64,000 nt of DNA. It comes from Cryptomeria japonica. Lineage: Eukaryota; Streptophyta; Pinopsida; Cupressales; Cupressaceae. Below, piece after piece: positions 10,901-22,546 of the stretch (position 1 is its first letter; each line of letters starts with the position of its first letter). The translations under genes and the position numbers were made by a program. The stretch lies in contig NC_081413.1 of NCBI RefSeq assembly GCF_030272615.1, positions 606,708,209 through 606,772,208 on the forward strand. The letters run 5' to 3'. The notes below the pieces were generated by a model. The model was given only the letters and a program-made list of their open reading frames with translations. It was not told the origin of the DNA and did no database searches.

Positions 10901-11190
10901 ATTCAAGATGGAGGGCAACGCATGCACGCGAGAGGAGTTCCTATGCAGCCGAGGGTTTCCTGGCCGCACCTCTTCCTGCAATTTGTTCTTGCTCAGGGGC
11001 ATTTGGAGGAGAGTGGCTTGCTGTGTTGGATGTTAGAGAGCCACAGAGGGGTCATGTGGGGAAGATCTTGTTTGGGTGGGATTTTTTGCTGCAGCTTTCG
11101 GCATGGAGTGCTCTGCTTTGGCATTGGCCACTATGTATGTTGAATAGTTTCTTTTCTTGGTGGTGGTTTTGCCCTCTATAAGGAGCTTGT
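10901..11190 (+). other. GC-richer segment, possibly a LINE 5' region
   Basis: This 290-bp stretch begins with GGAGGGCAACGCATGCACGC and is less AT-rich than everything around it. An open frame of about 100 codons crosses it but shows no recognisable motif. Its position at the start of the block that ends with a LINE tail suggests a LINE leader; this is inference. Confidence 0.3.
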
Positions 11191-11483
11191 TGTAACGTTT
11201 TCACACATCACCCCATTCCAAATTGGGACCCCCTACTTTTTAGGTCCTCTTGGTCTTTTGGTTCTTTGGCTTTTTTCGCAGCAATCCCTTCGGCCTCCCC
11301 AGTTTGCAAGTGTTTTGAGCAAATTTGACCAAGTCTAGAGCTTGTTTGGTCTATTTTAAGGTTTTTGCCCTTCAGACTTAGGTTTGAGGTATTCTACTTA
11401 GGGTTTTGGAAAAATCTGAACGTTGCAATGAAGTCAAAGCCCTTCAAGGAAACTACCAATGAAATTTGAGCAAATTCTGAGCA

Positions 11484-11666
11484 CTTACTATTTTTAGTAA
11501 GTCTATTTATAGTAAGTTCAACTACGTCGTGGATTGGCCTAATTTTGCTAGAAAATCAAACTTACTATTTTTAGCGGTTTCTATTTTTAGTAAGTCCATT
11601 TTTAGTGTCACCCTGTCCCGGTTTACCCTAATTTGATGTTTGGAAGTACTTACTATTTTTAGTAAG
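11484..11666. repeat. Recurring hairpin word CTTACTATTTTTAGTAAG
   Basis: The perfect inverted repeat CTTACTA-TTTT-TAGTAAG occurs at 11484-11501 and 11649-11666. Partial versions lie at about 11563-11595, and TATTTATAGTAAG follows the first copy. Each full copy can fold into a 7-bp stem with a 4-nt loop in either strand. Confidence 0.85.
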
Positions 11667-11699
11667 TCAATTTTCAGCAGGTCCATCTCAGGCAGTGGT

Positions 11700-13200
11700 C
11701 AAGACACTGGAACATTCCTGAAATCCATGTCTAAATCCGAAAAGTTGAGAAGGCAGACAAGTGATCGGAAAAATGGCTAAAGTATGAAGTTCTTTCTTGG
11801 AGTGGGAAATGGCATGAAAAATCTTCTAACGCACGAAAAACCCACTTCATTCTGAAAGTGGCAAAGAAATTCAAATGATGAGTAAAAATGGACGTGTTGT
11901 GGAGGAATTCCAAAATTTTCCAAAACTCCTCCACCAATGCACAAATTCCTCCTGCATGGTAAAATTCTGCACAAGCAAAGGTTAGAGCACTAAAACATGG
12001 CGAAAAAGGAATTTTCCTCCAAGTGGAGAAATCCTCCACCAAGGTGAAATTCAGCCCTAGCAAAAAGATGGGCGCCAAATAGGGGTCATGGAGGATTTCT
12101 TCTCCAAGGTTTTATTTCCTCCATCAAGGCAAAATCCAGCCCAAGGTTGTTCAAGGGCACTAAATGAAGGTCATGGAGGAATTTTCTCCTCTAAGCAAAT
12201 TCCTCCTACATGTGGAATCAGCGCCCAAACATTGATGGAGCACTAGAATGAAGAAGAGGAGGAATTCCAACTTTTTTCAAGAGTCCTTCACTGAAATGAA
12301 TTAGAGCCCAAGAAGAGGTTATAGCGCCAAAATTGAACTGGAATTCAAGGCTAAGGAGGAAAATTTCAAATTTTCAAAAAATTCCTTCCTGGGGAAAGAA
12401 ATGCACCCAAGTATGCAGAATTCCAAAAGAGTAAAAAAAAAAAGACCGAGTATTGGAAATTCCTTCCTTCAGGATAGAATACTTGGAAAAAGTAAAAATT
12501 GGCTAAGGCATGAAGAATTTCCTTCCTTCGAGGCAAAGTAGAATCAAGGTCAAGGTTGGATGCCAAAATGAGGTTAAGGAGGAATTTTCCTCCACATTAA
12601 AAATTCCTTCATCATGGAGAAAACATGCTCTAAGAAAAGAATGAATGCCAAAGTGCATCAAGGAAGAAAAGTCTAATTTTCAAAAATTCCTCCACTCCCT
12701 AAAAAATGCGCTCCAAGACAAGTAGAAAATGCATAAACATGGTCAAGAAGGAGAAAGTCAATTCCAAAGAAATCCTTCACCACCTTCAAAGAGCGCCCAA
12801 GGACAAAATAAAACGTGGAATTCAACGCTAAGGAGGAAAAATTAAGGACAATTGGCTAAGACGGGATTTTCTCTCTCCAAGAACTCCGGCCGGAATAAAA
12901 TTTCCCAAACATGGAAGAAATGGTCAGTTGATGGAAAAATCTCCTTCATAACAAGATGTGAACTAAAACATAGAAAAATTCCTTCAAGATGGAAAATCTT
13001 TGTATCTCTCTACAAAAATTTTCTCTCTTATAGAATTCTAGACGTACAAGAGAAAAATTCCTTCAAGACAAAAAAATCTCTCTACAAAGATTTTCTCTCT
13101 TATAGAATTTCAGACGTACAAGAATCCTTCAAAAGTGGAAAAGATTGTTAAAATTCTTCCAAGACAGCAAAATCTTCCAAAATGTCTTTTGTGAGCTCGA
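11700..13200. repeat. Degenerate repeats rich in GGAGGAATTTTCCTCC and CTCTCTACAAAGATTTTC words
   Basis: Variants of GGAGGAATTTTCCTCC, AAATTCCTTC and CAAGGTC appear about every 60-90 bp, and near 13000-13130 a unit with TTTTCTCTCTTATAGAATT is repeated (about 13018 and 13090). Minus-strand open frames across the region are rich in Phe and Leu from these words and are not called as genes. Confidence 0.65.
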
Positions 13201-13669
13201 AATGGAAAGATTCTTATAAAGGATGAGTTGGGGATATGCAAAGAGAATATTCCATATCAATGAAGCACAACCCGAAAAATTATAAAAGTTCCAATGACGA
13301 TGGAGTCCATTTGCATGGCAAGATTCTATTGAGTGCATGGCAGCATGATGGCACATTTATTGCTAGTGGACATCTTGACTTAGTAGTGGCATACTTAATG
13401 CATGGCAGCTACCATACTCCAAGAAGTGATGGCTCATTTATTGCTTGTTGGGCGGTTTTTGATGTAGTGGTGCATTTAACGCATTATGGCACCATTTTTG
13501 GCATGAAGGAATTAATTGATAGTGAACATGATGTGCCATTAATGTTATTCCCCCTTTGTGGCATCATATGTTTGGAATCTTTTGGTCAAACCCTAATTAG
13601 GGTTTGCATGTTGAATCTTAGCCATTGATCTGTTTGTAATCAAGGTCGTCCATTTTCAAGCTAGAAGCC

Positions 13670-13684
13670 TATAAAAGGGGGTCA
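13670..13684 (+). promoter_or_regulatory. TATA-box-like element in the LTR-like block
   Basis: CCTATAAAAGGGGG sits about 80 bp downstream of a CCCTAATTAGGGTTT palindrome. The spacing and composition are like the core promoter of plant LTRs. No transcript evidence can be read from sequence. Confidence 0.45.
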
Positions 13685-14430
13685 CCCCTTCATTTGTAAA
13701 GCTAGGGGAGACTGTATGAAATTGTTGCAATAAGTTATTGAGATAATAACAATGATACATTGTTCTCTAATGGCGTTTCACTTAAGTTAGTTTTCAAAAC
13801 TTGCATGGTTTCACCTTCCTCACTTAGAGTAGAATTTTATTTTCCAAGCAATCAGATGAGCAAAGTTGATAGTAATGTTTAAAGGTGAAGATCGCTTGCT
13901 CATACCTTTTGTTAATAGATGATTTCTATTGACAGTGCAAGGTTGGACTAAGCTTTTGTATGTGTGCCCTTAATCTAAATTATTAGATGAACATTGTTCT
14001 TTGATGGTGTTCATTTGTGGTTTAAAAATCCTTCAAACACAACATCTAACGATTGTGCCCGCTACATGTAGTTATCTTCTAGTGGTGAAGTGAAGTGCGG
14101 TTGACCTCATCCAAAGCATTGCTATCTATTGAGTTCTTAGATTTAGCTTAATCTTCCTAAACCCTTTCCCCCCTTTAATTTCAGTTCATTTCAGTTTAGT
14201 TCGTTTGAAGCAGAAGCATCACGAAATTGCTATATCCGATGATGAAGTTCTAGCCACAACAAAGAAGTAAAAGAATGATCCAAACATATGTCCCTTTAGA
14301 TTACCAGCAAACATCAAAGCCAAACAAGCCTATATCCATCAGAAAGTCGCTAGTGTGCAGTTGGAACCTGGGATTCAATGTATAATCTTCCTGCAATCTT
14401 AGCATACATCAGATTTTGATCAAAAAGGAT

Positions 14431-14496
14431 AAAGTGACCATTGGAAAACATTAAAGTGACCACTGGAAAACTTTAAAGTGACCATTGGAAAACTTT
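14431..14496. repeat. Three tandem 22-bp units
   Basis: AAAGTGACCATTGGAAAAC plus ATT or TTT is repeated at 14431, 14453 and 14475. The middle unit has CACTGG for CATTGG. Confidence 0.9.
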
Positions 14497-15551
14497 ATTG
14501 TGTTGGTGTGGTCACAAACGCCACTCAACAGGGCTCTCAAGGAGTTTTGATGGCTTCGTTTCAAGAAGTTGTACCGAAAGTTGGTCCTTCTTCCTTCCAT
14601 GCAAGGGCGGTCAATTTTTTGCAAAATGGTTTGCAGAGGGAGGCTAATCATTGAAAGCCATACTTGAAGATAAATGGATGTTCGGAGCTGAACCAAACAA
14701 AGCTTGTATTAGTTATCCAACTAAACTCGTTGCGGAAGATGTTTCTTATTTGTCAAAAACAATGTTTTGAATTGCAAATTTATGGGCACACAGTATTAAT
14801 TATCCAACTAGACTCGGTTGCGAAAAATAGTTCTTATTTGTTGAGCCATGTTTTGATTAGCAAATTTATGAGCATGCACATCTCTCCTCTTCTAAGATGG
14901 GCTCAAACGGCATAGAATTGAGAGGGGGTATATGGAAGTGTTGTTGGCAATGAATAACTTTTTGTTCTCATGTATGGCTAATTGAAACAAAGCCTTTGTG
15001 AGCAAGGGGCTATTTTTATAATCAAGTTAGATTATTCATCAAGTCATGGCACATGAAGCCTCACAACAAGGGTACAAGTCAAAAGAAAACTTTAAAGAAC
15101 AGTGAAGCGAATGGGTTGTTAAACCATTTTGAGGCCCTAGACTATTTTGGTCAGCATGACGGGGATCCTGATGGGATTCATTCAGCTACAAAGTTCTTAT
15201 TGAAGATTCAAGAAGCCCCTAGGGATGCTTCCATTCAAGTTAATTCTCTAGTGACACTTCTTGTTTCTCCGATGATCACTAATTAATCTCAAGAGGCCCC
15301 TAGTAATTTGGTACTTGCTAGTAATGCATAGTTGAGAATAGAGTCAACCTTGGTTTGCCTTGAATATCAAATGAAAATGGGTGGTCAAGATCCAAAAAAC
15401 AAGTAAAATTTGGCCCTCATTGAGAATACAACAAAAGAACCTCAAAAAGGGTAGTTCAAAGAGACCCATGCTAAAACAAGGTGAAAGAAAGATTGGTATA
15501 GAGTAAGATTGATGGGTGAGAATTTAGTGGAGTCAAGGTCAATTAAGACAA

Positions 15552-16230
15552 TTGACTCCCATTTCTCCAATGTTCAAAAATGATAGTTCTCTCAATATTT
15601 TATTTATACAAGAGTTGAAGTTGGTTGTGGCAAGCATGTTTAATATTACCCCCAAGGTTTGGCGGAGAGGTCAATGCCAATGCCTCGACGCGCAAGCAAC
15701 GAGGGTGATTCGATTTGTTTATGGGACCCACGAAAGATTGATCCTATCTAGTGGCTTTTTTCTAATCTTAGTTTTAGAGAAGTGTGTCTCTTTACCAATG
15801 TGTTCTAATCTTGTTTTTGGAGAAGTGTGTCTCTTTACCAATGTGTATGCCCCAAGTGACTTCCTAGGCAAATCTAGTCTTTGGACTCATATCTAGTTTG
15901 CTCAGTCTTAGGCTCCCTTATGCTTGTAGATCATGGAAGGGGACTTCAATGCTATTATTAGTCTAGAGGAAAAGAGGGGTGGAGTGAAAAGGCTTGATCC
16001 CTCCTCACAAGTCTCAAGTATAAGATTCACCTATTGGACTTGATTGACATTAAACCATGTAATGGTATGATGGAGCAACAAAAGATGCAAAAAGGGTTCT
16101 CTATCTAAAACATTGGATACGTTTCTTGTCTCTAACTTTTGGATTGGTAGCAACTAGAATACCAACTCTGGAATCCTAGATTGTGGGGGCTCTGACCACT
16201 GGCCTATCAAATTGTCAGCCACCTTGTTCA
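15552..16230 (+). pseudogene. LINE endonuclease domain remnant
   Basis: Translated words across two or three frames: LFIQELKL, VCLFTNVYAPSDFLGK, IMEGDFNAIISLEEKRGG, and near the end GSDHWPIKL. GDFN and SDHxPI are the diagnostic motifs of the LINE apurinic/apyrimidinic-type endonuclease, which nicks target DNA. The 114-codon stretch at 15552-15896 and later parts are separated by stops, so no functional enzyme is encoded. Confidence 0.75.
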
Positions 16231-17990
16231 TTGCATCAAGGAATCCTTCTTTCAAGTTTCAGCTTATGTGCTTGCAAGAGTCCAAGTTGAAAGACCTTAT
16301 TTTGGATTGGTTAAGCAAGAAGAGATCGGCCTATGTTATTGCAATGTATTCTTATGTGAAGAGACTTCAGTTTTTGAAATACCAGCTCAAGTGGAATAGA
16401 CAATGTTTTGAAATCACATTCATGGCTACGTCAGCAACTCAAAACCAACTGGATGGCATCACTAGGAAGAATATAGATCTTGGTCTTACTAGGAAGTCGC
16501 TTAGGGCAGAATATGAAGCTTTGAAAGAGCTTGTTGAATAAAAGCTCCATGAAGAATTTTTTTCGTAACAGAGAAGTCTCTAATTGATTGGCTTCAAAAG
16601 GGCAGCACAAATACAGCTTTCTTCTTTAATTTTGTCAAGGCCAAAAGCATGGTAACGTGATCTCCTCTATTTTGTCTACCCATGGGGATCAATTATCTTC
16701 TCTTCAAGATATCACAAAAGAGGGTATTCGCTATTCTTTCTCTTTGTTTAAGGAAGACTCTCCCATTGTTGTGTACAAATAGAATCAAATTCTAGATTGT
16801 ATTCCTCCAATGGTTACTAATGAAGTAAACAAGATGCGCAATCCCATTTCTTTAGAGGAATTGGAAAAGATTTTGTTTCAATAAAGAGTGTGAAAAGCCC
16901 TAGTCTCGATAGTTTCCCAATAGAAATTCTTTTAAGAATTTTGGGAGATTATCAAATATGACTTCTTGGGTGTAAAGCAAGAATCCCAACATAGCAAGCA
17001 GATGTTGTAAGCAATGAATTCAACCCTTCTTGGGTGTAAAGCAAGAATCCCAACATAGCAAGCAGATGTTGTAAGCAATGAATTCAACCTTTCTTGTGCT
17101 TATTCTGAAAACAGAACGGACTAGCTCTCGAGTCATGTTTAGGCCCATAGCTCTATGTAATGTGGTCTACAAGATCGTTTCTAAGATCATTGCAAAGAGG
17201 CTTAAGCCTTGGCTAGATTCTGTTATTTGCAAAGAGCAAGGAGGATTTTTGGCTGGTAGGCAAATTTTGGATGGGTTCGTCATTGCGTCTAAGGACGTTC
17301 ATTTTATGGAGAATTCCAAGGAGAAGGCTACGTTCTATTGGATATGGCCAAAGCGTATGATCGGGTTGAATGGTATTTTCTTCATGAAGTGCTTTGGCCT
17401 TCGGCTTTAGCTTGGAATGGGTTAATTATGTGATGAGTTATGTCTATTTCCTATTCGGATTATATCAATAGTGAATTGTCTGAGTTGTTTAATGCCTAGA
17501 GGCCTACAATAGGGAGATCCTCTGTCTCCTTACCTGCTCATTGTAATGGTAGAGGGTTTAGTAAGACTCTTGAGGTCTCATGTTAGAGAACGACTTATTC
17601 ATGGGTGATAGGCAACATTTTATCCGAAAATTCTCACCTTCAATTTGTGTTTGACTAATGGGAATTGCTAAAATTAGAGAAGCAACAAATTTCAAGCAAG
17701 CTTTGGATATCTACCTTGTAGCCTTCAATCAAAAGATTAATGAAGAAAAGGCCTCTGTTTTTTCTTCAACACTTCTCTTCTTCGGGCTAGGATTGCTAAA
17801 ATTCTTCATTTCCAAATTGGTTCACTTCCTTTTGTGTATTTGGGTATTCCTCTCTCTGTTGGCCCCTTGGCTAGGGAGACTTCATAAGTTGAAGGGTATT
17901 TGTCAACAGGAGGAAGGTGTAGGTTTACGTAAGGCTACCTTCACTGGTTTGCATTGTCGGCTTTCTTTATTCGTGTTGGTGTACTAATCA
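16212..17990 (+). pseudogene. LINE linker and reverse transcriptase remnant
   Basis: The linker reads RNPSFKFQLMCLQESKLKDL then LKWNRQCFE. The RT begins MFRPIALCNVVYKIVSKIIA and continues RLKPWLDSVICKEQGGFLAG, which covers the FRP-I-x-L-C-N motif and the FxxGRQIxDG motif. The catalytic Asp region is present but frameshifted (FYWIWPKRMIGLNG), and a later frame has LSELFNA and a broken RGLRQGD-equivalent. Near 17655 a frame reads LMGIAKIREATNFKQALDIY, the segment after YADD. A 64-bp tandem duplication (16962-17025 / 17026-17089) lies just before the RT. Confidence 0.8.
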
Positions 17991-18379
17991 GGATCAAGCT
18001 TGGGCCAAGATCCCCTTTCTATTGATGATGTTCCTAGGGTGAGCCTAGTGGGCAAAGGCTACATGATTTAGGACACTCTTCAATTTGAATAAGCAAGGCT
18101 TGTTTTGAAAATGCAACATGGATTTTGTGGCTCTTTTTTGGTATGCCTCTTGGGATAGTTTTTCCCCTATCTTGTCCATGCATTCACTCTTGCAGGGTCT
18201 CTACCATAGATTCTTGGAGGTTGGCTAGTCCAGAGTAAAGAATTTCATAGCTAACAAAAGTGTGGGGCAATTCTAGGTGTACATGTGGAACAAGTCCTCT
18301 GAATGGTGATGAGGAGGCTCTGCTGAGGAACGTGAATAATTATCCCCTAGACTAAAAAAAATATTTAGTAAGGACAAAG

Positions 18380-18780
18380 TCCCATGGTGGAAGAATGTAT
18401 GGAACAAGTTTGCCTGGCCTAGGTGTAATATCTTTCTTTGCTTAGCTACTCATAATAAATGTCTCACCTGGGACAATCTTCGAAAGCACGGTTTCCAAGG
18501 AACAACAAGATGTCTTCTATGTGGCAAGGAGTAATGCTCTTTCCATTCATTTTTTAAATGTTCCCATGGTGGAAGAATGTATGGAACAAGTCTGCCTGGC
18601 CTAGGTGTAATATCTTCCTTTGCTTAGCTACTCATAATAAATGTCTCACCTAGGACAAACTTCGAAAGCACGGTTTCCAAGGAACAAAAAGATGTTTTCT
18701 CTGTGGCAACAAGTAGTGGTGCTCTTTCCATTTATTTTTTAAATGTTACTTCTCTAGAGACATTGGGCACCTTTGATGGG
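18380..18780 (+). pseudogene. LINE zf-RVT domain, tandemly duplicated
   Basis: WWKNVWNKFAWPRCNIFLCL, ATHNKCLTWDNLRKHGFQGT and RCLLCGKE followed by an FHSFFKCSH-like end match the zinc-binding domain found between RT and RNase H in plant LINEs. The whole domain is present twice: 18380-18561 and 18562 to about 18748, period 182 bp, with a handful of differences. The second copy reads CFLCGNK in place of CLLCGKE. Confidence 0.75.
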
Positions 18781-19059
18781 GTATTTGGAAGCAAGCTTCT
18801 ATCCATGCTTCTTCTCTAGCTGATTTTTGGAGAAGTTTAGGGAGGCCTCCAACTAAGGCTTCATTTCTTCAAATGGCTTGGTCCATTGGACCCTCATGCA
18901 TCATTTAAAATGTTTGACTTGTAAGAAACCACAAAATCTTTCATGGAAGTAACTTGGGGTTTCAGCAATAATGGCAATGGATTTCTAGTATAAAACAAGA
19001 ATCTCTTATTGCTAGGTGTGAGGCGTCTACAACCTTAGAACATGGTGAAGTTGAGATGG

Positions 19060-19650
19060 TCCTATGCCTTTTCCATTTCAATGGAGATATTCTCCACCTC
19101 CTCAAGGTGTATTCCAGATTAAAGCTGATGGGTTCTCTTGAGGGAATCCTTGTCATGTTGGGATTGGAGGAGTGAGAAGAGACAACTTTGGAGTTGTGAT
19201 ATTCTTTTTTTCTATCAACAAGGATAAGCAGGCCAATAATCTTATAGAAGCAATTACTCTCCTTTATGCATTGGAAAGGGGATGTTCTTTTGACTATTGT
19301 AAGCTTATTTGTGAGTATGACTCAGATTTTGATTGATTAGTCGACTAAGCAAATTTTGGTGATGTTGATTGGCAGCTGGCTTTGGTGGCCCAACAGATTC
19401 TCAGGCTGGAAAAATCTTTGGACTTTGTCTCGTTCACACACATTCCGTAGGATTTGAATGGGCTGGCTGACTGGTTGGCTAAATGGGCTCCTAAACATTT
19501 AGTAGATTGGCATGTTAGTGTTTGGCAGGATCTTTCTCCAAAGTGCTACTGCAGGCTTGAGGAGTTGATTGATGAACATGCATGGTTAATGATTTGTAAT
19601 GTTGGGATTTCTTGCAGGATTCTTTGGCCTTTGGTCTTTGCTAGTAGCTA
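19060..19650 (+). pseudogene. LINE RNase H domain remnant
   Basis: Words PPPQGVFQIKADGFS, GNPCHVGIGGVRRDNFGVV, NLIEAITLLYALERG, then SFTHIP followed by NGLADWLAKWAPKHLVDW give the D-G, E and D positions and the HIPRxxNxxADxLA ending of plant LINE RNase H. Stops interrupt it in several places. The next 100 bp form the 3' tail and A-run. Confidence 0.75.
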
Positions 19651-19756
19651 TTAGTTGGCTTTTGGCGCCCTTGGTGGGGCTGAGTTCTAGTCTTTGGTTG
19701 TAATGCTGTTCTCTTTGGATTGAATTAATTTTTACCCCTTTGATACAAAAAAAACC

Positions 19757-20330
19757 TTCAATAATAAGATCATATTTAGTACAGTTGCGCCCAACTTTAG
19801 TGTCATGCACATTTGCAGGTCAAAAGTGTGTTGACTGCAGACCAGTTCAAAGAGGTACTGATGCACCTACTTATGAATGCAACACAGTTTTTACTCAATG
19901 ACGCAGATTTACTACCACAGGTAATAACATTATACATTGTTATTATTTGGCTGCAAACATGCACGTGTGATGACTAAGCCCAACCATCACAACAGTTACT
20001 GATTCCAAGTGATATATTACCCAACTTATTTTGTAATATATTGTTTTGTCAACTTCAGCAAGCATTTTAGGTATTATTGAACCCTTGTCATAAATGTAAT
20101 CCAGGCTGCTTGTGAAACTCAAATTTGGTATTACACCTCATATTTTGACCCTAGAGACAGGGTTGTTACACAGCAAAACAGTCAATCTACCATCCAGGTA
20201 CCTGAATCATAGATAAGACAATTTTAAAAACAGAAAAGAACAGGCGGCTCTATCTAGAGCCACCATAAAACAAGACATTGAGTTAAATATACAGCAACAT
20301 AAAGTATAAATTGGGTTAACAAGTCAATCA
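19757..20330. repeat. Old duplicated unit, copy B, right part
   Basis: Diverged match to about 9100-10400 of copy A: GCACATTTGCAGGTCAAAAG at 19808, ATTGAACCCTTGTCATAAAT near 20077, and CAGTCAATCTACCATCCAGG near 20183. It follows the LINE A-run directly, which shows the block 10.9-19.75 kb was inserted into a formerly continuous unit. Confidence 0.75.
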
Positions 20331-22006
20331 TTAGTGATACCACAATGTGCATTCTCCAGGATACACATGCCTTCACCTTTACACACACTCAGCTGATAGA
20401 AGTAGATGGGAGGGGTATTGAATTTTAGACCTATTGCTTAACATTTAATTTCAATCTATAAGGCACCTCCTCTGAAGAGCCTGGGCAGAGGACTAAGCTG
20501 GTATAAAGAGAATAGGCATAAATAAATTTAAAATATTGCCTCTTGGGGACAAGAATGCCCTCAATATAAATCACATGCACATTTATATGTAGCTGACAAA
20601 TGCTGCTGTCTCCAACATTGTTTGGAAGACGAACATCTAGTTTCATAAACTTATATCCTCAGAAATTTTGAGATTTTCCCCAGCTTCTAGTAGTGAAATG
20701 CTCAACCAATATCCCACCTGAAAATTTATAACAATAGCTGCTGCATAAGGGCCAGTGAAGGCCCTCCTGTAAATTATCCAAGGAGGCAGAATGGAAAAGC
20801 CTTTGGTCCAGTCCTATGCAAGATACAGTCTATACAGAGGCTACATGCTACTTGCATGTTACAATGAAGCCAAAGTATCTAATAGAGCACCAGGAAAGAC
20901 CATCATAAGACATGAGTTTTTTTAAGTACATCAAACAGTAAACAGTGCAAAACAAAGGGGAGATCACCTCTAATGCTATTTACTGATAATGGCAGACTGA
21001 TTTATGTACCACAACTAATGCTGACCACATGTTACCAATTCATTTTCATAGCCATGCCTCTTACCAGGATGTGAACTTCGAGAGATGAATTTTCAAATAT
21101 GAGGATGAATGATTACATCTTTAGACAACAGGCACGATGTGATACAGAAACTAAATTAACTTCAGAGAAAATTCCATTGAAACTCTTCTCCAAACATCAA
21201 TTATGTAAATATGAATGGTTGCAGGAACCGATGACAAAGAACATCTACTCTACTAAGTTGAATCCACAAACAATTGACACTGCAATTTTATTCTAAGAGT
21301 CCAGAGAGCAACAGCAGACCTTCCTAACAAATAAAACGTGGGAAATTATGATTTGGGAAAGTCATGGATCCTAATAGAATGTATAAAAGGAAAAATAAGC
21401 TAACTCAAATTCTCTGCAGTGTTTCAGAAGAACCCATGTTAAGATTCCTCAAGACTTGCATAGGAAACAAAACATAGATAGAAGGAGACAAGAACAAACA
21501 GAAACATATCATCAATCAAATACATACTTCCAAAACATTATCAATACTTTGAAGGAACACACTTGATGTTTAGACAGCAAAGGAGATTAAATGGACCCAA
21601 AGGTTGTGCAGCTCTATGCAAATCAATTTACAAGTTTGGACACATATGCCATATAAATGACAGGAAATCATACCTATGCCTTAACATAAAAAGTTCCTAC
21701 AATAGTACCCATGTCTGATTTGAAAATGAAAATGCTAATTCACATTTACCATTTTGAAACACACTAGCACCAAAACATTTGCATCTTTCCAAACAAATCC
21801 TGGCATCCAAATGAAGCAGTAAAAACAAAATTTAGCTAGTCCTCATGGCTAATCCATGACCACCCTAAAGAGATGCTTAAGTTTGGAAAAATCAGAAGCT
21901 GAAGCTTTTTCAAGAACAGTGCAAACGGTGGCAAAGTTAAATACGGATATAGTGCATGAGCAACTAAAGATCAGAAACCGACATTGAAGAGACCTTGTGA
22001 AGCATC
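20331..22006 (-). other. 3' flank and presumed 3' UTR of the FRIGIDA-like gene
   Basis: No other gene is seen in these 1.7 kb. Part of it should be 3' untranslated sequence of the gene that stops at 22007. The AATAAA at 21292-21287 (minus strand) would give a 3' UTR of about 0.7 kb. That is only one possibility; the true poly-A site cannot be read from sequence alone. Confidence 0.4.
21287..21292 (-). terminator. Candidate poly-A signal AATAAA for the FRIGIDA-like gene
   Basis: A minus-strand AATAAA lies about 715 nt downstream of the stop codon. Plant poly-A signals are loose, so this is a weak call. Confidence 0.25.
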
Positions 22007-22546
22007 TTAACGCAAATATGAAGATGGATAAGATGCACTGGATGACGGCAGACCAGCACCAAGGCTAAAACTGCCATAATTGCTAGGTGCTCCAAAAGAC
22101 CCAGCCCCATACAATGAGGAATGCAGATTGTCTGATGATAACAAATAAGGCCTTGAAAGAGGAAGTGCACCCCTGCTTCCAATTCCATAGGGTGATGATC
22201 CTAAGATGCTTTGACTTGGCCTGTCATAAGCACCTGGGGTAGGTAAACTATAACTTGTCATACCAGGGCGTAGGAGGCTCCTGTCATCAGTAATAGAAGA
22301 GGTATATACAGTGGGAATCCTTTCAGCAGCAGATGCTGCAGCACTACCACTATTACTTACACGAGGCCGTTTAGTCTGAGACTTAACAGCTTCTGCAGCA
22401 GATCTTTTTCTGTCAGCCTTGGCTTTCTCTAAGTGAGCCATACGCTTTTGAAGATTTTCTGGAGACATCTGCGACTCAAGTTTGTGTTCTTGAATGCACT
22501 TAATTACAGCTTTCACAGCTGCAATTTCTTTTGAGGCTCCTTCATT
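22007..22546 (-). CDS. FRIGIDA-like gene, exon 3 (residues 334-512)
   Basis: The acceptor is TGTAATGGCAG, then AATGAAGGAGCC ([20 protein letters not shown]), completing the FRIGIDA domain, followed by the basic stretch and the low-complexity tail ending SYPSSYLR and TAA. Intron 2 (22547-22665) is 119 bp with GT/AG ends. Confidence 0.9.
   Translation of the reverse strand, partial: NEGASKEIAAVKAVIKCIQEHKLESQMSPENLQKRMAHLEKAKADRKRSAAEAVKSQTKRPRVSNSGSAAASAAERIPTVYTSSITDDRSLLRPGMTSYSLPTPGAYDRPSQSILGSSPYGIGSRGALPLSRPYLLSSDNLHSSLYGAGSFGAPSNYGSFSLGAGLPSSSASYPSSYLR

Larger units (their letters stand above)
11191..14200 (+). mobile_element. Probable LTR of a gypsy-type element (right boundary uncertain)
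   Basis: The left edge reads TGTAACGTTTTCACACATCA near 11192, a plausible TG start. The region has no ORF with motifs, is full of degenerate repeats, and carries a strong promoter-like signature late on: CCCTAATTAGGGTTTGCATG near 13591, then CCTATAAAAGGGGG near 13670. Downstream is a stretch that resembles an R/U5 region. I could not find a primer-binding site or matching target-site duplication, so the right end and even the element class are uncertain. Confidence 0.45.
14500..19756 (+). mobile_element. Long degenerate L1-type LINE
   Basis: Domains in order on the plus strand: a possible ORF1/linker (about 14960-15560), apurinic-like endonuclease (15560-16230), linker, RT (about 17110-17990), zinc-binding zf-RVT (18380-18780), RNase H (19080-19640), then a 3' tail ending in GATACAAAAAAAA (19741-19753). 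Every domain has stops or frameshifts. The tail abuts the right part of copy B of the older duplicated unit, which fixes the 3' boundary well. The 5' boundary is uncertain. Confidence 0.8.

Noticed and set aside
10876-11181. Possible small gene at 10.9-11.2 kb
   Set aside because: No motif and two overlapping frames; more likely a GC-rich TE leader.
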